Source of the DNA: Isoetes taiwanensis | Taxonomy: Eukaryota > Streptophyta > Lycopodiopsida > Isoetales > Isoetaceae | Reading direction: 5' to 3' | DNA: 64,000 nucleotides | Assembly: GCA_021234155.1 (NCBI GenBank) | Contig: JAJEKV010000014.1 | Span: 16,528,872-16,592,871, forward strand | Shown here: positions 48,693 to 59,313 of the stretch, in pieces | Layout of the letters: every line of letters starts with the position of its first letter | Position numbering within the stretch: position 1 is the stretch's first letter | The notes under the pieces: generated by a model | The model's database searches: none | Seen by the model: the letters and a program-made list of their open reading frames with translations, nothing else | What the model was told of the DNA's origin: nothing | Program-made: the position numbers and the translations under genes

Positions 48693-48897
48693 GGGTGTAA
48701 AATCGCTAGTGGGGTACAACTTTTGGCGAAGCGTTTAAGCACTTTAAGTGCTGAAACTCGCGGACGTCGAAGCCCGTCACACCCTTCTCCCTCCTTTTTC
48801 CCTGGGCGCGAAAATTCAGATCAGTGTTTGACTGTTGATGATGGAAGCATAGAGCGCGGATGATTTTCACAGCATCAGAGGTCTGTGCAATTCGGGG

Positions 48898-50468
48898 GTG
48901 AAGCCCCACGAGGAAGAAACTTGGTTGGAAAATAATGTCACGGATCGAGATTGGGAATCTGTTTGGACAAAGAAGTTGAACAAGGGAAAGATAAAATGGC
49001 ATTGTGCAAAGGAGCATCTTCAAGAGAAGTTGGAAACACTCTGCCGAAAAATCTACAAGAATTGTCACAACAAAGAAGTAAGAAAGCAACTGGCCCTTGC
49101 TTTTGCGTTTGAAAATTGCACTAGATCAATAGTTGCACCTGAGGAACACAAAGTAAACTGGGCTGCATTTGCTGTGCAATGCCAAAGATACCACAATAAT
49201 AGACAAGTAAAAACATAGGAAAACTGAAATGAAGGCAAAGCCAAAGGTGGCAGCTGGATCAAATGAGATCAGTGCATGTGATGAAAACATAAAAACCTTA
49301 GAGAATGCAGTACAGGAGATTGGAAAATCAGTTTTACTTATCACAAAGAATCTAGAAGCAGTAGGAAGTGAGTTGAAAGGCAATGAGAAGGCCTCTGAAG
49401 TACAGAAAATGTTGTTGGAAGAGGCTGAGAACAGTTTAAGACAGGCCACAAATGATTTGGCTACAAAATAGGAGTTCAAGCTTAATCCAAACTGTGAGTT
49501 GGAGGCAGAAATTAAAGATTTGGAGCAGACTGTCCAGATGGAAACTTGGCACCGGAACAAGGTACAAAAAGCAATGAACCCTACATCTGTTAATGAGCAG
49601 GTCAAATGTAAAATCAAACTTGAGGAGGAGTTAAAAGTTCTCGAAGAAGAACAGAGACTTCTGCATTTCTACATAAACAATTTGTGGAAGCTGAAAATGG
49701 ATACTCCTGCAACATTTAGCATCTCTACTATTATACGAGATAAGTTGTTAGTGCAAGATCCATTTTATACATGTTCAGCATGTGATCTGGAATTCACTAA
49801 AGCTTACAGGTTAAGTTTAGCACTGAATTGTCAACATGAGTATCATATAGCTTGTTGTTCATTGTTGAGAGGAGGACAATGTATTCATGGTTGCCCTGGA
49901 AAGGTGCCAGAGGGTGTATTTGACGAGGTAGGTTTTGGCCATCTTGCAGGTGCTTCAAATAGTACACCAAAAAAGGATGTGTTAATCCGTTCTGCAATTG
50001 AGGTCTCACCCTACAGGGTTCAAAGAAGGACAATGACTTCATTTGAAGATGCACAACACCTGCAAAGTCCTATAGGAGTACAGTCAATTGTGACTGATTT
50101 GAATGTAACAGCAGAACCACCACCACCAGTCCAAGAAGCTATAGAAGAAGCTGTAAACACAACATCAGTTGTAAACACAGCACCAGTTGTGGAAAAAACA
50201 ACAGACCCGAGTGTACACACTGAAGCACTTAAGGAAGTTGAGGGAGTAATTCCATTGGATGAGGGCAACTTGGGTGAATTTTTGCCAAAAGGAAAGGGCA
50301 GAAGAACAAAGAGGGGTAAGCTGGAGGATAGCAAAGAAGTTGTTCAGGCTACAAGAAAGAGAACAAGAAGTAGCACTGTGAAAGATGCAGGAAGCAGTCT
50401 CAATCATGACACCACACCTATCAAAGTGTGTTCTGAAGAAAATGCAGAATCAGGCCCTCAAGTTTCAG
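48898..50468 (+). CDS. Coiled-coil / RING-like zinc-finger protein, 5' exons of a fusion gene
   Basis: Role unknown. The reading starts MKPHEEETWLENNVTDRDWE (48898) and includes a long coiled coil (DENIKTLENAVQEIGKSVLL, then ELKVLEEEQRLLHFYINNLW). At about 49765-49910 is a RING-like cluster: CSACDLEF, then NCQHEYHIACCSLLRGGQC and CPG, a C-x2-C...C-x-H-x2-H-x2-C pattern. A Pro/Val-rich and then basic region (KGKGRRTKRGK, a likely nuclear signal) follows. The frame changes once near 49205-49230, and a TAG interrupts at 49469 (LATK*EF, likely from CAG). A strong donor TCAG|GTGAGC ends the exon at 50468. Without splicing the frame stops at 50554. Confidence 0.6.
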
Positions 50469-50607
50469 GTGAGCCTGATCTTCAACAAGTGATTGATGCC
50501 CTTAATAAACCTGGAAAGTCAGTGTGGGAAGTGCTGGCCAAGGCCACAACATAGTGTTGCTTAAAACATTGAATATTATTGATTTTCTTTTGTTGCATTC
50601 ACTGTAG

Positions 50608-50629
50608 GATTACCAGTTGATTCTGTTAG
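50608..50629 (+). other. Predicted 22-nt micro-exon
   Basis: Bounded by acceptor CACTGTAG (after a T-rich tract) and donor GTTAG|GTGAGA. It encodes LPVDSV and converts phase 1 of the upstream exon to the phase 2 needed by the exon at 50731. The result is one open frame from the RING-like region into the phosphatase domain. Prediction only. Confidence 0.55.
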
Positions 50630-50730
50630 GTGAGAGAATCCTGTTGTTGATACAGAAAGGTTTCCACATTCAACCCATTTTTCATTTTCATCTTCATCTA
50701 TTTATTCATGTAGTAATTCCTGTTGTGTAG

Positions 50731-51484
50731 GTATTCAGGATGTTCCAACGTACTAAATATTGATTTGGCAGCAAAAGATAAACTCATTGTCTTGGATTTA
50801 AATGGTGTGTTGATAAAAACTTTTGGTGCAAATGAACACATACGCTTGGAATCAGGATTGACAATGATATACACTAGCAGAAAGAAAGTGATATTCAGAC
50901 CAGAAGGAGTGTTCTTCTTGAAGACTTTGTTACAGAAGTGTTGTGTTGGTATATGGTCATCAATGCAACTCTCTAATGTGGAAGATGTGCTGCAAGTACT
51001 ATGTCCAGATTTGAGGGACGAATTTCTATTTGTATGGGGACAGGAAAAATGTGTGAAGACCAGTTTTCACCACCCTAACAAACCTGGCTGTCCAGTCATG
51101 ATGAAGCCACTTGGAAAAATATATGAGTCATACCCAAGATTCAAAGGTAAGACTTTGCATCTTGATGATTCATTATACAAGTCTTACCTTAGCAGCCCCT
51201 GGAAACTTCTGCTAGTACCTGCATTCAAGATGGATGTCTGTGATGAAGTGCTAACAGTACTCACCCCAAAGATAGAAGGAATACTGCAGGCCAAGACTGA
51301 GGAAAAAATGAAGTTACTGGTGAAGAACACACACAGATGCATGCCCTGGCCTATGACAGATAGAAAGATTATGAAGCTATGCTTGGAAAGACTTTCTGGA
51401 AAACAATTGCAGTTGTACACCCTTGTGAATGAGGAATTGGAGAAGGTTTATGGTGATGAACATTGTCATCCTCCATTACTGTGA
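50731..51484 (+). CDS. FCP1/NIF-type HAD phosphatase-like domain
   Basis: The 250-residue 3' exon follows a textbook acceptor (pyrimidine-rich tract then TTGTGTAG). KLIVLDLNGVLIKT is the HAD motif I of the FCP1/NLI-interacting family. There the second Asp (DxD), the general acid, is Asn here, as in plant 'LDLNGVL' relatives, so catalysis is doubtful. CCVGIWSSMQLSNVEDVL matches motif II (WSS/T), VMMKPLGKIYESYP the motif III region, and TLHLDDSLYKSYLSSPWKLL motif IV (DDS). The ORF has no stop or frameshift, unlike the transposase of the same element. TTG at 50723 is not a start; the exon begins at 50731. Confidence 0.8.
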
Positions 51485-52349
51485 TTAAGCCTGAGACATT
51501 TATGATTATTGGCCTGATTGTCATTTATTTAGGCCAAGGAATCCTACACTTTTCATGTACCATCTTTATCTTATATTAATTTAAGAATGTTTTTGCTATA
51601 TTGTTTATATAGTTCAATGTAGACTTGTCTATAAGTTTTTGCTATATTGTTTATATCTAGTTCAATGCTGACTGCAAGGGGTGCTTAAAACTTATCAAGT
51701 GCTTAAAAAAAAAAATTGCTTGCAAGTGCTAGTCTGGTATGAGTCTTAATGGCAGATACTGCTTACTGTCATGCAGTGACAGTTACTACGTATGTAGTTG
51801 CTTAACGCTAGCAGAAGTGTTAATGTCATCAAGTGCTTACCGTCATGCAGTTAAGGTGCAGTTACGGTGCAGTGCTAACTATTCTCGATATAACTGTTTA
51901 AAGCTAGCTGTTTATTGCATAGCTCGTGTGTTCTAGTGCTTACTCACAAGCACTGCTGAAACTAATTAAAGTGCTTCGTATATGAGCTAGAGCACTGTTA
52001 CATTCAAGCAGAATCTGAATGGACTGTACAAGAATTCAATGTTTTGTCACCTGCATGGATAATAGAAGTAAGAACATCAAATGAATTCATTCTTTACTCA
52101 ATGGAAAAAACAAAATGTGAGACACAACAAAGAACAAAGTAGATAACAAAGTAAGTGAGATAATCGAAGAACAAAGTAGATGAGACAAAAAACTTCATAT
52201 ATTTGATAGACAAAAAGAACATTTGATAGAGAAAAAGAATGAAAAACAAAGAACAAAGTGCTAGAGACAAAAAAACTTTTTATATAAACAAAATATTTTA
52301 CAAAAAAAGGCCATAAGACCAGTGTTTTCGGGGGCTTTCAAGGGGGCTT
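51485..52349. repeat. Convergent 3' region with repeated AAGTGCTTA motifs
   Basis: AAGTGCTTA or near matches occur at about 51685, 51699, 51726, 51829, 51928, 51947 and 51969, with GTGCAGTTACGGTGCAGTGC in between. The same motif (AAGCACTT/AAGTGCTT) occurs in both element ends (48740-48757, 56877-56889). No gene is here. Confidence 0.55.
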
Positions 52350-52380
52350 TCAGGTGTCTTCGAAGGCTTTCAGGGGGCTT

Positions 52381-52870
52381 TCAATGGCTTTCGGGTTCAG
52401 ACTCGGGCTCACTCCACACATTCTCCTCCAATTCCCGCCTCCTCTGCCTTTTGGTCGGGCGGTCTTCGTAGCAGCTCTCGAAAATGAGTTGTTTTTCCTC
52501 TTCTTCATCTTCCTCTTCCTCTTCCTCTTCCTCTTCCTCTTCCTCTTCCTCTTCATCCTCCTCTTCCTCTTCATCTTCCTCTTCCTCAGAATTCTCCTCC
52601 TCTTCCTCTTCAGAATTCTCCACTTCCTGCTCCACTTCCTGCTCGACTTCTGTAAACAAAAGAAGCATTTAGTTAAAACAAAAGGAAAACAAAACAAAAA
52701 AAATTGCAAAACAAAAGAATGCCTTCTTCTTCCTCACGGTCCTCAGTGTCTGTTGCTTCTTCTGGACGAACCGGCTCAAAGAAATAGGCACTCCTGTATT
52801 GCGGAGCGACGTCCGCAACCTGCTTAAGCACATACTCGGGTGCTTTATTTCCGCTGCATGCAGAGGCCAT
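52381..52870 (-). CDS. Glutamate-rich acidic protein of the 8.2-kb element
   Basis: Exon 1 (52870 to about 52722) starts MASACSGNKAPEYVLKQVAD, then YRSAYFFEPVRPEEATDTED. Exon 2 (about 52651-52381) starts after acceptor TTTACAG, reads EVEQEVEQEVENSEEE, then a run of about 50 Glu/Asp, and ends with ESCYEDRPTKRQRRRELEEN. The donor near 52722 would be GC (AAG|GCATTC), so the junction is uncertain. A very acidic tract followed by a basic cluster is seen in nucleosome- or histone-binding proteins, but no domain can be named. It is transcribed divergently from nothing else nearby and lies downstream of the transposase on the same strand. Confidence 0.5.
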
Positions 52871-52874
52871 TGCA

Positions 52875-52952
52875 AAGAAAATAGATGGAATGGGTGTAAA
52901 AAGAGGATTTGGGCAAGAAGACGGAATGGGCGTAAGAAGAGGATTTGGGCGG
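52875..52952. repeat. 36-bp tandem duplication upstream of the Glu-rich gene
   Basis: GGAATGGGTGTAAAAAGAGG, then ATTTGGGCAAGAAGAC, is followed directly by GGAATGGGCGTAAGAAGAGG, then ATTTGGGCGG. It sits just 5' of the start codon. Confidence 0.8.
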
Positions 52953-53391
52953 AAGCGTGAGGGCGTAAAAAGAGCTTAAATCCTATGCTTAGGCGCGTTA
53001 GTGTACAAAAAACCTCACACGCGCCAGAACAATTAATTCGTAACCAGGCTTAAATATTTCGTATGACCATTGGAATTGACACATGTCACATCGAGGAAAT
53101 GCCTTGACAATATAATTTTGCCAAGAATGTTGGGATAGTGATGGTACCAAAATAAATAATTGAATGTTATTCCAATGTCACAAATGTACATTCTTAAACA
53201 ACAATTCAATCTTCATTTTGAAGTACGTGTCCATGCACACCACCCTTGTGCATCCTCACTATTATTAATATATATACAAATGTGTGCTTACGTGCTTAGG
53301 TGCTGGAACAACAAATCACTTGCAAAGAATTACATCAATTTGGTTAAGTGTCAAAGAATTACAATGTTATTGGGAGGTGGCCATAATTTTT

Positions 53392-56300
53392 TCATGGGTC
53401 TCTGTGAAATTTTGTACATGTATCAGTGCCTTCTATTTTATCCATATCAATTTTAGGATATCTTACCACATGGCTGTGCACGGAGGCTTCGGGTTGTTTA
53501 GTGAGCAACATGTACTTGAAATTACCCAAGAATTGATAATACAGTCCACTTAAGATAACCTCATGCACTCCAAATTTTTGCCCCCATCCATCTTTGTATG
53601 AATCTTCAAGTGTGCATTTGGGTTCTGTGCACTTGAGGATGTAGAAGTCCACACCCTCTGAATTGTCTACCTCAGCATTCACTGCAAAATTGTCACCTAC
53701 CTCTACCAAATTACTGATCCATTCATTGGCTTGTTCAAGAGTCTCCTTTTTCTTCTCAACTCCCGGTTTTAAGTCAGTTACCTCCCACTTTCTAAATCTA
53801 CCTGTATTGATGCAGGAGTCCCAATTCTGATCCATGCAAAACAAGCAGAAACATGACAGACATCTATGAGCATGGTTGCCCTTAAGGGGCTATTTATAGC
53901 CAAATGGCTATATTTTGAATATTTTCGAAAATGAGATACTAAAGCTGAATAGGTTACTATTGAAAATAAATTATATTCTTTCGCCAAAGTTTTACCATTT
54001 CGTCCACCCGCCTTTCTTAAATTAGCCATACATTCTTAAGCTCAGATCTAGAGTTTCGCCTCCAGTTCCATGGATCTAAGTATTTAGGATCATAGATTAT
54101 CCCTTTACCAACATTGTAGATCAAGTAATTGTTTGCTAGCTCTAGTGGACCATAGTAGAATACTAAAAAAATCAACAACTACTCAAATTTTGCTAAACAT
54201 AATAGGTTTTTTTAATCCTGTAAGTTGTATGTGAATTGACATCTAATTTATTTATTTCAATTACCACATTAACGTTGGCAAGATTCGCCAGAGTTTCTAT
54301 GAAATAGTTCAAGTCGCAAAAAGTAATCGCCTACAAAATTAATATAGAAAGCTTATGATTCGCCTCACCTTCTAAATCATGCCTATGCAGATATGGCCTT
54401 AAGGGCAACCCTGTCTATGAGCAAGCCTGTTTGGTCTACTCCTGCTGATAGGTCTGATACAGTGAATCTTCTTTGTGCCTTAAAGTGTTTCAATTTCATA
54501 TTCTTGCATGTTTGCCACAACAACAGGTTCAATTTCCCAAAAATATCTTTTGATCTCATCTGTTTCATCAACTGGTAGACTGATGAAATATGTACACAGA
54601 AATTTTACAATATCTTTAGCATGCCTCAGTTGCACACCATTGGGTTTGAGTTGTTCCTTACTTAGCGACCTTTTGATAATGGCACACGCACCATCATGTT
54701 CACCTTTACCATGGCAAGTGGCAAAGTAGTTCCACACTATTTCCTTGTCATTCATTGTGAAGTACGCCTAAAAAAAAAAAAAGTTTTTTGCTGACTTGAA
54801 TTGTGATGAGCAGACCATCACTCCAAACCCAATGCTTCTCATACTCTATTTCTGTACCTTAAGCCATGCAACATGCTTTTGTAGGCGGTGTTCCACAAAT
54901 AATGAGTCATGCACTTTATCATCGAGAAATGTAAAAGTGAGTCTCTTTTATGATCTTCCTACCATTGTTGAGTCTATTCACGATCTGCTCCAATCTTACG
55001 TTCTTTTTTTTTTCTTCTTTGGGCGGTCTTCTTAAATGCGCATGCGAGGAGCAGGGAATATCGGCACTTTTGTCATGTCTACATGTTATGTGAACAAGTA
55101 TAGAAACTTGGTGCGTATGCCGGTGCATTGGCGGGGTTCATTCCGGATCTTGATCTTTTGTAATTTTACGCAAAGTCAATAACAGATACAATTGTATCTT
55201 CTGGAAATGATGACACACACTGTTTAAACTGATTGGCCTGCCAATGTGCTATGTAATTGTGTGGAACAAAATCTCACATCCTCTTGTAACTCTTTGGGAC
55301 TTCTCTCCTTCTGTACTAATCTTAAGACAGGTTTGTACCTCAAAGCCTTTCTTGGATCCCTGAATTCTCTGTCTTGGTCCACAGGTTGCTTTTCAAATGT
55401 CTTCCAAGTAACTAGTAATGAACCCGTGCCATCCATTTCCTGTGGACATTTTCTAATTCTATCCAACCCACATTTTTTTACGCCAACATCAGCGGTTATG
55501 ATCAAACCACTCCTCATCATCACCTTTCTTTGCGGACCACTTGTCTCCATAAATCAACGGTGCACTTGATTGTATGCTCCCCGGCTGCACATTACGGGCG
55601 GGGCCACAAATATCCACGATGGCGGTTGCAATTGTCGTGAACTCCACCCGATTTTCTCGGTTTGTTCAATCGCATGATGTATTCAAATTTCAAGAGGTAG
55701 ATGCAACAGCATGTATGCCTTTCACGCATCCTCCTTACAAAACTCGGTTTCAACCTCTCAAAAGTCTGCAATGCAATTTTGATATGAAACCTGAGATAGA
55801 ATTGCAACTGCAGGGAAATCGTGTGAATGCCAAATAAATGCTATATATAATGAACCCTACAATATAGTATGAATACTTACTTGGCTGACTTCAAGAAGGT
55901 GAATTGGATGTTCCATCTTTATTCCTGTCTCTGATACATACCTCCTCACGTCTTTCTTGTATGGAGAAACTCTTGTATTTTCTGTCCAGAACTTGAGAAC
56001 AACTTCTCTATTGTAATCTAACATGCTATCCATCCGCTTCCTCCTCCTGAACATTGACCAAGGTCCTTCCCCTTTGTTAGCTTGCACCCTTCTTTGAAAA
56101 GCATTTGAAATTGTTTTTCTGGAGATGCTGAGCAAAATCTGGCCACTTCTGTTTGATTCAATGGCTTGACACCATTTGTACCTACTGCTGCCATTATCAG
56201 GGTGGAACTTCCTTGCACGAAGCATGTCATGATTCCTCTCATACTTATGTTCTTGCATTGTTTCCTTCAAATTCTTCACCATTTGCTCGGCCATAGTAAC

Positions 56301-56612
56301 ATGCTTAGATTTCTTTATAGAAGCAATTGGTAAATCCCTTGCCCTTCAAAGAAGACTGTCAAGGATACGGCCTTTGTCATTGTCATCAACATTTGTACTA
56401 ATTTGGTTGAATACTTCAAAAATCTCTCCTGAAATTTCTCTTATTCTGCGGTCATTCGGTCTCAATTTCTTATTCTTCTTTGAAGGCGAATCTTTAGAAG
56501 GGGAATTCTTCTTCATTGCTACCTTCTTTGCATACAATCTTTGCCTCTGATCTCTCTTTCTTGCTGCATCAATGGCTTTGTAAAGTGAACGGGGAGAGGA
56601 ATTAGGTTTCAT
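53392..56612 (-). pseudogene. DDE-type transposase gene of the 8.2-kb element, degraded
   Basis: Multi-exon minus-strand gene. It starts MKPNSSPRSLYKAIDAARKR (56612). Next come VVLKFWTENTRVSPYKKDVR (56080-56010), a clean donor GTAAGT at 55882, and an acceptor CTGCAG before FERLKPSFVRRMRERHTCCC. Further on are ALRYKPVLRLVQ, SVIDFA-NY (first catalytic Asp, 55176-55178), KETHFYIS, WSDG with QFK after a shift (54820, second Asp), WNYFATCHGKGEHDGACA (54730), and a C-terminal part (53844-53392) with FYILKCTEPKC and DGWG. Stops at 56346 (TGA, next to R codon context), 55167 (TAA for the E of FAENY) and 54468, plus an extra base in SDGC, make it inactive. The family is widespread in animals and protists. 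The superfamily name is not certain. Confidence 0.75.
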
Positions 56613-56937
56613 CTATCCCGGATTTCTGTGTATTGCAAAATTTGTGAGGGCAAATTGTTGAATTTTGGTTCAGGCAATTCTTGGAAACAATTAGTCCCTT
56701 CATTTTGCTTGAATTCAAGATGGGTAAGCCCGCCATCCACGAATATGGCAGGCTACAGGCATTCATGTTTCCGGCACCATTCAAGCTCATGATTCTCTTA
56801 GCCTGTCATTTGACGGGCGCGCATCCTACATGTCAATTGATCAATCACGCACGTCGTGTTTAAAACACGCCGATTTTAAGCACTTGTAAGCGGCGTCCGG
56901 GCGGTGATTTCTGCTACCCAGTACCGATTTTGCACCC

Positions 56938-57118
56938 CTCTTCATCCATAAGATTCCAAGAGCGGACTTGTTAAACTTGTGAATCCAGCTTGAGTCCTTC
57001 TTGTAATGAAGCTAGCTGTTCAGCAATTTCAGAGGCAATAATGCAGGGAGGTGGAAGGTTTAAATTAGTGACTGGAGAGAGGTCAATAAAAGGTGGTTGA
57101 ATATGATCTGGTTTGGCA
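56938..57118 (-). pseudogene. LINE family 2 ORF1, part upstream of the insertion
   Basis: Minus-strand frame AFAKPDHIQPPFIDLSPVTN, then PPPCIIASEIAEQLASLQEG, a single TAA, and RSWNLMDEE, running straight into IVQDTPERQ at 48692. This in-frame continuity is the evidence for the insertion model. Confidence 0.75.
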
Positions 57119-57812
57119 AAGGCGTTTCAGGATTTTAAGAAACAAAGGCGTCTAGATAAAATTCTTAACTCGGGCTGCATTTCTCTTATTCCCAAGTGTA
57201 AGGACAACAATTTCGGACTGGCGCCCTATCACCTTACTATCTTCTGTGTACAAGGTTTTTGCCAAAGCTTATGCACAAAAGCTTCGGGATATTCTTGCTG
57301 ATTCCATATCCTCTACACAGTCAGGATTTCTGCCACGACGATGCATATTAAACAATGTAGCGGCTGCCTATGAAGGTATTTACTGGGCTCGACTTCAGGC
57401 CATGAAATTGTATATTTGAAGCTGGGCTTTGCAAAAGCATATGACAGTGTCGACTGGGCCTTCTTAGAGAAATGTCTCTTACGCTTTGGTTTTGGTGCAC
57501 AATTCACAGCTGATGTCATGAGGCTTCATTATTCTGCTCGCTCTTCTATTCTCTTCCAAGGGGAACCCTCAGCATTCTTTAAGGTGGGTCGTGGCATCCG
57601 TCAGGGCTACCCTTTAGCTCCATTGTTATTTACAGTTGTGGCAGAGGTCCTTGCCCAGGTCTTCTCTCTTGCCGCACAGGAGGGAATCTTGCATGGACTT
57701 TTTATGAACAATGGGTCGCAGGAGATCTGTAATCAATATGCGGATGACACTTTCCTTTTTCTGAGGGCAGATGAGCAAAATTTGCAGAATGCCGTTTCCT
57801 TGTTGGATTCTT
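57105..57812 (+). pseudogene. LINE reverse transcriptase fragment, plus strand (third LINE)
   Basis: Contains NSGCISLIPKCKDNNFG (fingers), KLGFAKAYDSVDWAFLEKCL (motif A; 57416), VGRGIRQGYPLAPLLFTVVA (motif B) and CNQYADDTFLFLRADEQNL (motif C). There is a frame change near 57250-57410. The RT is cut after LLDS by the LTR at 57813. It differs from family 2 in sequence. Confidence 0.85.
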
Positions 57813-59312
57813 TGTGACGTTCCAGTACGATATACGGTCTCAAGATGTATACCGTACTGCATCGTCACGCGTACACGCCGTTCCAATCGACGTCCACGCC
57901 GACGTGTACCCAAGCAAGAGCGCCCTAGGGGGCAACTTGCAATGGTGCGCACACTTAGCAATGTGCGCACTTTTAGACCTTTAACCCATTAAAGGCAGAC
58001 CAAAGGTCATGGAAACCCTAAACCTAACTGATAGCCTACATAAGGCACCAAACCCTAACTTTCCCCTTTTTTCGCCCACAGACCTTCCGAGCTTCGATTC
58101 GCGCGCCTGAGGAGTCAAATCCAACTCCCGAGATCTGCCCGTGTGCCCCAGCTTGTCAGACTCTCCTTCCGACCGCATTCCGAAGCAGAACAGAGACATG
58201 GACGCCTTCGGATCAAGAGGAGTGAACCAGGGATCAGGTATTTGGTCGATTTAATAGCCTAAACCTTATTCCAGCCATCGAACCAATAGGTTTAGCCTAT
58301 TAAATTACCCTCAGTAGCCAAGCAGACCCCGAGATTGACCCTAACTAAAGAACCTAACTCTATGATGCAGATTAGTTCGTATTTCTTTATGATGATGTGA
58401 TGGAAGGATGTATTCTGTGAACTCATTGTATGGGGAAGGGGGGGTAGAGACTTAAAGCTTAGTAGTTGATGCTCCTAGCTAGTCCCTCTTTTACTAGATT
58501 TCGGCCTGTGTACAAGAACCACACCTGGTTGTGGGTGAAGGGGCCAGACTGGCTCAGAAGGAGGTTCGTGTACTGACTCTTGACCGATCCTTCTGGTGTG
58601 TAAGGCCTACTGGGGATCAATGCAGACTAGGTCTAATGGTTTGCCACTGAGTGCGGGCAAGGCATGGGCTCGACACCCGTGGAGTGAAGTTCACTTTCCA
58701 GTGGGTTAAGTCGAATAAGGGCAGTGGCCCTCTAGTCGCCTTGAGTCAGCATGGAGACCTCTGGTGGGAGTGATCCCTACCTGCCCCATCGGAACTGGGG
58801 AGATGCAACCCAGGAATAGCCCCCTTGGCTATGCATCTGGCGGGCTACAATCAGGTCCCAACACTCTTCAACCTACTCTGCAAAGTGTGCACAAGAGGGG
58901 TGGATGGAGTGGACAACCCAATGCCATGTTCTTATGCCAGCCAAATCCATTGTCATGATTCTGTCTGCAATGAACTCTGGAGACCCAAGCTTGTCAGTCA
59001 TTCCCTGGAGTCTGAGCCTTGGGTAGGAATTCCCTTTGTATTGTGCTGATCTTTGTCTGTGCAGATGTTGATATGCCACCCTTCGGGGTGGGGGTATATG
59101 ATGTTTATGTTACTGACATGTATGTTTACGCTTCCGCAGCTAGGTAGGCCCTGAGGGAGACGGGGTAAAATGACCCCTTCACTCTTCCCACTGGGGATCC
59201 AGTACGGTCACAGTGATATGTGGAGGGCCCTGTATCAGTATGGAGCTGGTATGGGGGATGAACTCCTGTTTGTATACGGTGCGGGCATCGTATATGAGTA
59301 GGGGACGTCACA
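57813..59312 (+). mobile_element. 5' LTR of a retroelement
   Basis: Starts TGTGACG and ends CGTCACA, a perfect 7-bp inverted terminal pair with TG...CA, giving a 1500-bp LTR. The initiator-Met primer site follows one base later. The left flank is TTCTT, the expected 5-bp target duplication, whose partner lies outside the window. Small hairpins (for example near 59072-59090) are inside. The 3' LTR is not in the window. Confidence 0.85.
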
Positions 59313-59313
59313 G

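Larger units (their letters stand above)
48693..56937. mobile_element. 8.2-kb DNA transposon carrying RING-FCP1 and DDE transposase genes
   Basis: The inverted ends are GGGTGTAAAATCGCTAGTGG at 48693 and, on the other strand from 56937, GGGTGCAAAATCGGTACTGG (18 of the first 21 positions match). The target duplication is CTCT on both sides. Joining the flanks restores LINE ORF1 in frame (NLMDEE to IVQDTPERQ), which proves the boundaries. Contents: RING-like/FCP1 gene (+), Glu-rich protein (-) and transposase (-), convergent in the middle. A 4-bp duplication is used by Sola, Academ (3-4 bp) and Ginger superfamilies. The assignment is open. Confidence 0.85.
40303..57118 (-). mobile_element. LINE family 2 (L1-like), split by two DNA transposons
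   Basis: On the minus strand in order: ORF1 (57118-56938 then 48692-48215), endonuclease, RT, zf-RVT (41180), then a 3' UTR of about 870 bp ending in TTAATGAAAAACTC...CTCAAAAAAAA at 40303. The tail is short oligo-A. Insertions of 3361 bp (42239-45599) and 8245 bp (48693-56937), each with target duplications, account for the gaps. Removing them gives about 5.2 kb. The 5' end is cut where a plus-strand LINE fragment starts. Confidence 0.8.

Noticed and set aside
48706-49089. 127-aa minus-strand ORF as LINE ORF1 start
   Set aside because: It lies inside the 8.2-kb transposon; the true upstream ORF1 sequence is at 56938-57118.
52484-52672. Plus-strand poly-serine ORF
   Set aside because: Exact antisense shadow of the GAG/GAA-rich exon of the Glu-rich minus-strand gene; no other coding evidence.
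55574-55837. 87-aa plus-strand ORF within the transposase
   Set aside because: Antisense of the transposase exon containing LKPSFVRRMRERHTCCC, which has splice signals and family motifs.
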